DNA of 64,000 bases from Ferrimonas balearica. GTDB taxonomy: Bacteria > Pseudomonadota > Gammaproteobacteria > Enterobacterales > Shewanellaceae. The notes below the pieces were generated by a model that saw nothing but the letters and a program-made list of their open reading frames with translations, was not told where the DNA came from and ran no database searches. The translations under genes were made by a program, and so were the position numbers. Shown here piece by piece: positions 58,201 through 64,000 of this stretch; positions within the stretch are counted from its first letter, which is position 1; every line of letters begins with the position of its first letter. Location: the NCBI RefSeq assembly GCF_019802085.1, contig NZ_JAHVHV010000003.1, forward strand, positions 1 through 64,000. The letters are read 5' to 3'.

Positions 58201-59183
58201 CGGTGCGCATCGCCGTCACCCCGGGAGAACCCGCCGGGATCGGTCCCGATCTGGTGGTCGAACTGGCCCAGCAGGACTGGCCGGTGGAGCTGGTGGTCTG
58301 CGCCGATCCCGATCTTCTGACCCAGCGCGCCAAGCGGCTGGGCTACCCCCTGACCCTGCGCCCCTACCAGCCGGGTCAGGCCCCCCAGCCTCAGCAGGCG
58401 GGCACCCTGACCATCGCCCCCACCGCCCTCAAGGAGCCGGTGAAATTGGGCCAGTTGGATGAGGGCAACAGCGGTTACGTGGTGGACACCCTGAAGTTTG
58501 CCTGTGAGCACAACCTCAGCGGCGAGTTCGCCGCCGTGGTGACCGGCCCGGTGCACAAGGGGATCATCAACCAGGCGGGGATCAGTTTCTCCGGCCACAC
58601 CGAGTTTTTCGCTCAACAGGCCGGCTGCCAGGACGTGGTGATGATGCTGGCCACCGAGGGGCTGCAAGTGGCCCTGGTGACCACCCACATCCCCCTGGCC
58701 TACGTCTCCAAGGCGATCACCCCGGCCCGGCTGGAGAAGGTGATCCGCATCCTGCATCAGGATCTGCGCTCCAAGTTTGGCTTGGCCCAACCGCGGATCC
58801 TGGTGTGCGGCCTCAACCCCCACGCCGGGGAGGGGGGCCACCTGGGCCGGGAGGAGCTCGAAGTGATCGAGCCGACCCTGGCCACCCTGCGCAGCGAAGG
58901 GATGTTGCTCACAGGTCCGCTGCCGGCGGATACCCTGTTTCAACCCAAGTACTTGGATGAAACCGACGTGGTCCTGGCCATGTACCATGACCAGGGATTG
59001 CCGGTGCTAAAATACAAGGGATTTGGGCGCGCCCTGAACATCACCCTGGGCCTGCCCTTTATCCGCACATCCGTCGATCACGGCACTGCCCTGGAACTGG
59101 CCGGCACCGGCCAGGCCGATTCCGGCAGCTTCCGGGTCGCCCTGAGCAAAGCGATAGAGCTGGCAACACATCAAAATTCATGA
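58197..59183 (+). CDS. pdxA: 4-hydroxythreonine-4-phosphate dehydrogenase PdxA
   Basis: 328 residues. Opening [18 protein letters not shown] and [36 protein letters not shown] and [13 protein letters not shown] contain the substrate and metal-binding residues. It oxidises 4-phosphohydroxy-L-threonine for pyridoxal phosphate synthesis, supplying the cofactor also used by CsdA. ATGA coupled to surA; overlaps rsmA by four bases. Confidence 0.97.
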   Translation: MTVRIAVTPGEPAGIGPDLVVELAQQDWPVELVVCADPDLLTQRAKRLGYPLTLRPYQPGQAPQPQQAGTLTIAPTALKEPVKLGQLDEGNSGYVVDTLKFACEHNLSGEFAAVVTGPVHKGIINQAGISFSGHTEFFAQQAGCQDVVMMLATEGLQVALVTTHIPLAYVSKAITPARLEKVIRILHQDLRSKFGLAQPRILVCGLNPHAGEGGHLGREELEVIEPTLATLRSEGMLLTGPLPADTLFQPKYLDETDVVLAMYHDQGLPVLKYKGFGRALNITLGLPFIRTSVDHGTALELAGTGQADSGSFRVALSKAIELATHQNS

Positions 59184-59989
59184 GTAACAACGTACACCTG
59201 GGTCACCGAGCCCGAAAACGCTTCGGACAGAACTTCCTCCACGACCACTCGGTGATCGATCGCATCGTCGCCGCCATCGGTCCGGACAACGACCACATCC
59301 TGGTGGAGATCGGTCCGGGCCTGGGCGCCCTGACCGAGCCGGTGGCCGAGCAGGTGGAACACCTCAACGTGGTGGAGCTGGACCGCGACCTGGCGGAGCG
59401 GCTGCGCCATCAGCCCCGTTGGGGCCAGAAGCTGACCATCCACGAAGGTGACGCCCTCAAGTTCGACTTCAACCAGCTGGCCGAGCCGGGCAAGCGGATG
59501 AAGATCTTCGGCAATCTGCCCTACAACATCTCCACCCCGCTGATGTTCCACCTGTTCGAGACGGTGGACAGCGTGGCCTCCATGCACTTCATGCTGCAAA
59601 AAGAGGTGGTGCAGCGGCTGTGCGCCGGGCCGGGTCACAAGAACTACGGTCGCCTGACGGTGATGGCCCAGTACTACTGCCAGTGCATCCCCGTGCTGGA
59701 GGTACCGCCGGGCTGCTTTACCCCGCCGCCCAAGGTGGACTCCGCCGTGGTGCGCCTGGTGCCCCACGCCGAAAAGCCTCATCCGGCGGACGACGTGGCC
59801 ACGTTGGAGCGGGTGGTGGCCAGCGCCTTCGCCATGCGCCGCAAGACCCTGCGCAACAACTTCAAGGGCCAGATCAACGACGAGGAGTTCGCCGAGCTTG
59901 GGATCGATCCCAGCCTGCGACCGGAGCGGATCACCGTCGCCCAGTACGTCGCCATGGCCAACCTGATCAGCCGGCGCAATGCAGCCTGA
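59180..59989 (+). CDS. rsmA: 16S rRNA dimethyladenosine transferase RsmA (KsgA)
   Basis: 269 residues. SAM motif [14 protein letters not shown], motif [10 protein letters not shown] and the catalytic NLPYNIS motif IV that positions the target adenines, with the C-terminal KsgA domain (about 200-269). It dimethylates A1518 and A1519 of 16S rRNA late in 30S assembly. Start overlaps pdxA by ATGA; ends 11 bases inside apaG. Confidence 0.97.
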   Translation: MSNNVHLGHRARKRFGQNFLHDHSVIDRIVAAIGPDNDHILVEIGPGLGALTEPVAEQVEHLNVVELDRDLAERLRHQPRWGQKLTIHEGDALKFDFNQLAEPGKRMKIFGNLPYNISTPLMFHLFETVDSVASMHFMLQKEVVQRLCAGPGHKNYGRLTVMAQYYCQCIPVLEVPPGCFTPPPKVDSAVVRLVPHAEKPHPADDVATLERVVASAFAMRRKTLRNNFKGQINDEEFAELGIDPSLRPERITVAQYVAMANLISRRNAA

Positions 59990-60353
59990 ATCGCCGCTGG
60001 CCATCGAGGTCGACACCCAGTACGTGGCGGACCAGTCCGAGCCGGCTAAGGGCCGCTACCTGTTCCACTACACCATCGCCATCACCAACGTCAGTGAGCA
60101 CTCGCTCACCCTAAAGCGCCGCCATTGGCTCATCACCGACGGCAACGGCGAGCAGATGGAGGTGGAGGGTGCCGGCGTGGTGGGGGAGACCCCGACCCTG
60201 GTGCCCGGTCAGGCGTTTCGCTACACCAGCTCCGTAGTGCTGCCCACGCCTTTGGGCAGCATGATGGGTCACTACACCCTGGAGGGGGGCAACGGGGCGG
60301 TGCGCGCGCCCATCCCCCGGTTCCGCCTCTCCATGCCTGGAGCCCTGCACTGA
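59979..60353 (+). CDS. apaG: ApaG domain protein
   Basis: 124 residues, the usual size. It is a fibronectin-III-like fold with the family motifs [48 protein letters not shown] and GSMMGHYTL. Its biochemical function in bacteria is not settled. Starts 11 bases inside rsmA; its stop codon TGA is immediately followed by the apaH start ATG. Confidence 0.94.
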   Translation: MQPESPLAIEVDTQYVADQSEPAKGRYLFHYTIAITNVSEHSLTLKRRHWLITDGNGEQMEVEGAGVVGETPTLVPGQAFRYTSSVVLPTPLGSMMGHYTLEGGNGAVRAPIPRFRLSMPGALH

Positions 60354-61166
60354 ATGGCCAACTACTTTGTCGGTGACGTTCAGGGCTGCTACGACGAACT
60401 GCGCCTGCTGCTGGACCGGGTCCACTTCGATCCCACCCAAGACGTGCTCTGGGGCTGCGGCGATCTGGTGGCCCGGGGGCCCGACTCCCTGGCGGTGCTG
60501 CGCCTGTTCCGAGAGTTGGGCGAGGCGGGGCAGACGGTGTTGGGCAACCACGACCTGCACCTGATGGCGGTGGCCGCCGGACTGAAAAAGTACAAGCCCC
60601 GGGACAGGGTCACCCCCCTGCTGGAGGCCCCGGACCTGCCGGAGCTGATCCACTGGCTGCGCCAGCAACCTCTGCTGCACAGCATCAAGAAGGCCAAGCT
60701 GCTGCTCAGCCACGCCGGAGTGCCACCCCACTGGGATCTGGCCACCGCTAAGGCCCGGGCCAAGGCGGTCTCCCGCACCCTCAAAAGCGATCACTACCTG
60801 GATTTCATCGCCCAGATGTACGGCGAGAAGCCAGACCGGGACGACGTCGAACTGGACGAGATGGCCCGCCAGACCTACACGGTGAACGCCCTGACCCGGA
60901 TGCGATTCCTCCACCCCGATGGCGCCCTGGATTTTGCCAGCAAGCGGCCACCGGAGGAGGAGCATCAGCTGATGCCCTGGTTCCGCTACCCGGGCCACAC
61001 CCTGCTGCAGAGCCATCGGTTGGTGTTCGGCCACTGGGCGGCCCTGATGGGTCGAACTCAGAATGCCAACGCCATCGCCCTGGACACCGGCTGCTGCTGG
61101 GGCAACCACCTCACCCTCTGGTGCCTGGAGGACGACCAGCGCCACTGCCAGACCGCCCTCGCCTGA
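60354..61166 (+). CDS. apaH: Symmetrical diadenosine tetraphosphatase ApaH
   Basis: 270 residues. Metallophosphatase motifs: GDVQGCYDEL, GDLVARGPDS, GNHDLHL and LLSHAGVPPHW, with a later FGHWAALMG. It splits Ap4A to two ADP and also removes Np4 caps from RNA. Last gene of the lptD cluster. No clear terminator follows before the chemoreceptor promoter. Confidence 0.96.
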   Translation: MANYFVGDVQGCYDELRLLLDRVHFDPTQDVLWGCGDLVARGPDSLAVLRLFRELGEAGQTVLGNHDLHLMAVAAGLKKYKPRDRVTPLLEAPDLPELIHWLRQQPLLHSIKKAKLLLSHAGVPPHWDLATAKARAKAVSRTLKSDHYLDFIAQMYGEKPDRDDVELDEMARQTYTVNALTRMRFLHPDGALDFASKRPPEEEHQLMPWFRYPGHTLLQSHRLVFGHWAALMGRTQNANAIALDTGCCWGNHLTLWCLEDDQRHCQTALA

Positions 61167-61187
61167 CCCCATATCCCACAACAACGC

Positions 61188-61214
61188 TCAACTTTTCGCC
61201 GCCCCGGTCGATAA
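61188..61214 (+). promoter_or_regulatory. FliA (sigma-28) promoter of the chemoreceptor gene
   Basis: TCAACTTT (61188-61195), exactly 11 bases, then GTCGATAA (61207-61214) matches TAAAGTTT-N11-GCCGATAA with three mismatches in total. FliA promoters commonly drive chemoreceptor genes. Confidence 0.65.
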
Positions 61215-61300
61215 CCTTTTTTGGCCCCCTGTGATTTTCCTATCAGGCTGATAACATGTGGGGAAAAAGGAAGCAAAAACAATAACTCGGGGAGAGGGAT

Positions 61301-63331
61301 ATGAGAATTACGGTTGCCGCGCGCATCATCGGGGGCTTCGCACTGGTCACCCTGCTGTTGCTGATCATGGGGGGCCTGTCGCTGATGAGCATCGGTACCG
61401 TCAGCCAGGAGACCGAGAGTTTCCAATCCTTCTCCCTGCCCGCCAAGGATCGCACCGGCAGCCTGGAGCGTCTGCTCAACGCCGAGCAACTTGAGGTGCT
61501 GGGCGCCTACCACAGCGCCGACGCCACCCAGTTGGGCCGCCACCAGGCGGTGTTGAGCGAACTGAACGCCGAACTCAAGGCCAACCTCACCGCCCTGTCC
61601 CAACTGGTCAGTGGCCGCCCCGCCCTCACCGCCCCGGTGGACCAGATCCAGAGCCAGTACCAGGCTTACTGGCAGCAGGTCAGCACCCTGCTCAGCGCCC
61701 GCCAGACCGCCCTGAGCCAGGCCAGCGCGCTGAGCGTGGATCTGGGCCAGCTCGAGGAGACCATCGACGACACCAGCTCCGCCCTGCTGGACGTGATGGA
61801 CCTGGAGTACTCCAACGATGCCAGCGACCAGGCCCTGGCCGGCCACGCCAACACTCTGGACACCAGCCTGATGGGGATCATCTCCATCGCCCTGGAGCTG
61901 GAGAAGGCCGACAGCCTGAGCCTGGTGGACACCATCGAGGGGGAGCTGAGTTACCTGCTCAGCAACCTGGAGTACCTGCAGAGCAACCTCGAGTGGCAGC
62001 GCACCGACGGCACTGACCGCATCGACACCGACGTCGCCGAAGAGATCGACGCCAACCTGGCCAGCATCCTGGCGGCCTTCGACGAGGGCCAGGGGGTGAT
62101 CACCCAGCGCCGGGCCAGCATTCAGGCCCAGCTGGAGGCCAGCAGCGCCCTGGACAGCGCCCGGGCCACCCTGGCGGAGCTGCAAAACCGCATGGACGGC
62201 CTGCACAGCCAGGTAGTGACCATCAGCAACCAGTCCGGTGACCAGGCCCAGCAGGCCCTCTCCGACAGCCGCAGCCGCACCCTGCTGGTGATGCTCATCT
62301 CCATCCTGGTGGCCGCCAGCGTCGGCTGGTTCACCATCCGCGCCATCACCCGCCCCCTCAACCAGGTCAACGAGGCCCTGTCGGTGCTGGCCAAAGGCGA
62401 CCTGACCCAGAAGCTGAGCTACCCCCATCGGGACGAGTTTGGCCGTTTAGTGGGCAACACCAACAAGCTGGTGGATAGCCTGCGTACCCTGATCCAGTCC
62501 ATCATCGATCGCGCCAACCAGTTGGCCACCGCCGCCGAGGAGACCTCCGCGGTGACCGCCCAGACCACCTCCGGGATCCAGGAGCAGAAGAGCCAGGTGG
62601 ACCAGGTGGCCAGCGCCACCACCGAGCTCTCCGCCTCCGCCACCCAGGTGGCCACCGGGGCCAGCGATGCCCTGGGGGAGATCAAGCTGGCGGACGACGA
62701 AGCCAAGCAGGTGCAGGGGATCTCCGCCGAAAATGGCGCCACCATCCAGGCCCTGGCCAGCGAGGTGGAGCGGGCCAGCGGCGTGATCAACAAGCTGCAC
62801 GAGGACAGCGCCGCCATCGGCGGGATCCTCGACGTGATCCGGGGCATCGCCGAGCAGACCAACCTGCTGGCATTGAACGCCGCCATCGAGGCAGCCCGGG
62901 CCGGGGAGCAGGGCCGCGGCTTCGCCGTGGTAGCGGACGAGGTGCGCTCTTTGGCGTCCCGCACCCAGGACTCCACCGCGGAGATCCAGCAGATGATCGA
63001 GGTGCTGCAGCAGGGGGCCAAGGAGGCGGTTACCGTGATGGAGCAGGGCCAGAGTCAGGCCCGCCAGAGCGTGGCCAAGACCGAGGAGGCCAACCGCATG
63101 CTGGAGGCCATCGCCCAGGCGGTGGACCGGGTCTACACCGCCGGCAACCAGATCGCCCAGGCGGCCCAGGAGCAGGACCAGGTCTCCCAGACCATCTCCC
63201 AGCGCCTGGAGCAGATCGCCGGCATCGCCGAGGAGACCAGCTCCGGTGCAGTGCAGACCGCCACCTCCAGCCAGCAGGTGGCCCAGCTGGCCGAAGAGCT
63301 GCAGATGCAGGTGCGGGAGTTCCGGGTCTGA
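61301..63331 (+). CDS. Methyl-accepting chemotaxis protein
   Basis: 676 residues. First membrane helix at about 9-32, a helical periplasmic sensor domain (about 35-325, many Leu, Gln, Ala; long coiled coils), second helix (326-346), HAMP (348-400) and the cytoplasmic signalling domain with the hairpin tip [19 protein letters not shown] that binds CheW/CheA, and adaptation helices on both sides. Length of the sensor suggests a helical-bundle or HBM-type ligand domain; ligand unknown. There is no C-terminal NWETF-type tail for CheR. FliA-type promoter upstream. Confidence 0.93.
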   Translation: MRITVAARIIGGFALVTLLLLIMGGLSLMSIGTVSQETESFQSFSLPAKDRTGSLERLLNAEQLEVLGAYHSADATQLGRHQAVLSELNAELKANLTALSQLVSGRPALTAPVDQIQSQYQAYWQQVSTLLSARQTALSQASALSVDLGQLEETIDDTSSALLDVMDLEYSNDASDQALAGHANTLDTSLMGIISIALELEKADSLSLVDTIEGELSYLLSNLEYLQSNLEWQRTDGTDRIDTDVAEEIDANLASILAAFDEGQGVITQRRASIQAQLEASSALDSARATLAELQNRMDGLHSQVVTISNQSGDQAQQALSDSRSRTLLVMLISILVAASVGWFTIRAITRPLNQVNEALSVLAKGDLTQKLSYPHRDEFGRLVGNTNKLVDSLRTLIQSIIDRANQLATAAEETSAVTAQTTSGIQEQKSQVDQVASATTELSASATQVATGASDALGEIKLADDEAKQVQGISAENGATIQALASEVERASGVINKLHEDSAAIGGILDVIRGIAEQTNLLALNAAIEAARAGEQGRGFAVVADEVRSLASRTQDSTAEIQQMIEVLQQGAKEAVTVMEQGQSQARQSVAKTEEANRMLEAIAQAVDRVYTAGNQIAQAAQEQDQVSQTISQRLEQIAGIAEETSSGAVQTATSSQQVAQLAEELQMQVREFRV

Positions 63332-63350
63332 GCCCGGCACCCCAATAAAA

Positions 63351-63376
63351 AAGGCGGCCCACGGGCCGCCTTTTTT
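63351..63376. terminator. Bidirectional terminator after the chemoreceptor gene
   Basis: AAGGCGGCCC and GGGCCGCCTT pair around an AC loop, with T6 on the right and A6 on the left. It serves the convergent DUF3718 gene as well. Confidence 0.9.
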
Positions 63377-63391
63377 GTTGAAGGGTGAAAC

Positions 63392-63787
63392 TCACTCGTT
63401 GGCGCGGGAGGTGATCTCCGCGGCAATGGCGCTGGCGCCGTGGCCCTGGCTCTCGGCCCACTGCAGCAGGGTCTGACCGTCCGCCTCGGCGGTGTTCAGG
63501 GTATTGCGAGGCAGCTGCTTGACCAGGAACACGCCCACGTCCTGGGCGTTGTTGATCATCGCGGTGCGGACCAGGCTGTTGCCGTTGCAGGTGACGCCGT
63601 CGTAGATGGCGCGCAGCTTCACGCGGGCGTCCTTGAGTTTCTTGCGAAGGCGGTTTTTCTCGTCGTTGATCACATAGTCACACATGCTGGCGACCAGCTG
63701 ATCGACGTTGGCCTGGGCGGCCGGGGTGTAGGACAAGCTGGCCACGGTGATTCCCGCCGCGACCAGCAAGGCTGAGATGCGCATCAT
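63392..63787 (-). CDS. DUF3718 family exported protein
   Basis: 131 residues. Signal peptide (MMRISALLVAAGITVASLSY, cleaved after AQA near 26). Mature part NVDQLVASMCDYVINDEKNRLRKKLKDARVKLR, then GVTCNGNSLVRTA fits the DUF3718 family of Shewanella and Vibrio. Two cysteines (C36 and C67) likely form a disulfide. Two adjacent ATG codons (63787 and 63784) are possible starts. Function unknown. Confidence 0.82.
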   Translation of the reverse strand: MMRISALLVAAGITVASLSYTPAAQANVDQLVASMCDYVINDEKNRLRKKLKDARVKLRAIYDGVTCNGNSLVRTAMINNAQDVGVFLVKQLPRNTLNTAEADGQTLLQWAESQGHGASAIAAEITSRANE

Positions 63788-63877
63788 TTTACTCCCTGTA
63801 GTTGAACTGCTGTTACAGACTTCTTTTGGGTCTGTTAACGGCTAGCTTATAACAGGCGGAAAAATAAAGGTATATCT

Positions 63878-64000
63878 TTAGCCGGCGGCACGATCCAGGG
63901 TGAGAAAAGTCATTGGATGGGGGTTGGCCTCATCGGCGGGCCGGTGCTCCCGCGCCACCTCACGCCAGCCCAGGTGGGCGTACTCGGGGAAGTGGGTGTC
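63878..64000 (-). CDS. 3' end of an unidentified gene (cut by the window edge)
   Basis: A minus-strand frame is open from the window edge at 64000 to a TAA at 63878, giving the last 40 residues (starting DTHFPEYAHLG and ending FLTLDRAAG). The sequence has codon use like its neighbours. It is too short to assign a family. Its start lies beyond the right edge. Confidence 0.5.
   Translation of the reverse strand, partial: DTHFPEYAHLGWREVAREHRPADEANPHPMTFLTLDRAAG

Noticed and set aside
61247-61254. Second FliA-like -10 (GCTGATAA) before the chemoreceptor gene
   Set aside because: The -10 is close to consensus, but no TAAA-like -35 lies 15 bases upstream, unlike the pair at 61188-61214.

Overview
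The window looks like a chromosomal segment of a high-GC marine gammaproteobacterium of the Alteromonadales, closest in gene content to Ferrimonas or Shewanella. The evidence is a Shewanella-type set of conserved genes (hdfR-maoP, csdA-csdE-tcdA, lptD-surA-pdxA-rsmA-apaG-apaH, rapA, udp, sdaC-sdaA), an OmcA/MtrC-family multiheme surface cytochrome, a diheme cytochrome c peroxidase and perfect FNR- and CRP-type operators. Taxonomy is inferred from protein families only. I see no phage, transposon, integron or CRISPR array; this is mostly core genome with small lineage-specific genes.

Layout. 1-345: promoter and leader of an rRNA operon on the minus strand, whose 16S gene lies just left of the window. 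437-4735: outer membrane protein, uridine phosphorylase, a 30-residue membrane peptide, a small winged-helix protein, Hsp20 and a YiaW/YiaV membrane pair. 4778-7220: hdfR, a RimK-like ligase and maoP. 7308-10415: a GGDEF/EAL protein and an anchored protein. 10465-14272: serine catabolism (sdaC, sdaA) behind an operator-rich promoter, then a TauE-type permease. 14327-19555: yjjX, tas, csdA-csdE, a beta-rich exported protein and tcdA. 19891-27413: porin, tpm, a cysteine-rich protein divergent from a protein kinase, a metzincin-like protease, a lipoprotein and a YbaN protein. 27454-35358: a large hybrid sensor kinase divergent from an 11-heme cytochrome, followed by a ToxR-like membrane regulator. 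35404-43366: PhoH-like protein, rapA, a beta-barrel protein, a DUF3530 protein, cytochrome c peroxidase and a periplasmic protein. 43485-51966: mgtE with a structured leader, small lipoproteins including two glycine-zipper paralogues, rnb, a 2-hydroxyacid dehydrogenase, a methyltransferase and small outer membrane proteins. 51963-61166: amgK-murU-djlA diverging from lptD-surA-pdxA-rsmA-apaG-apaH. 61188-64000: a chemoreceptor with a FliA-type promoter, a DUF3718 protein and the end of an unidentified gene.

Common threads are envelope biogenesis (LptD, SurA, AmgK/MurU recycling, many beta-barrel proteins), sulfur transfer and tRNA modification (CsdA/CsdE/TcdA), and anaerobic or carbon-responsive control. 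The most interesting unexplained items are the mgtE leader with two competing helices around its ribosome binding site, the orphan 11-heme cytochrome between two membrane regulators, the FNR+CRP promoter in front of a seven-cysteine protein, and the PdhR-like plus triple CRP-like array upstream of sdaC.
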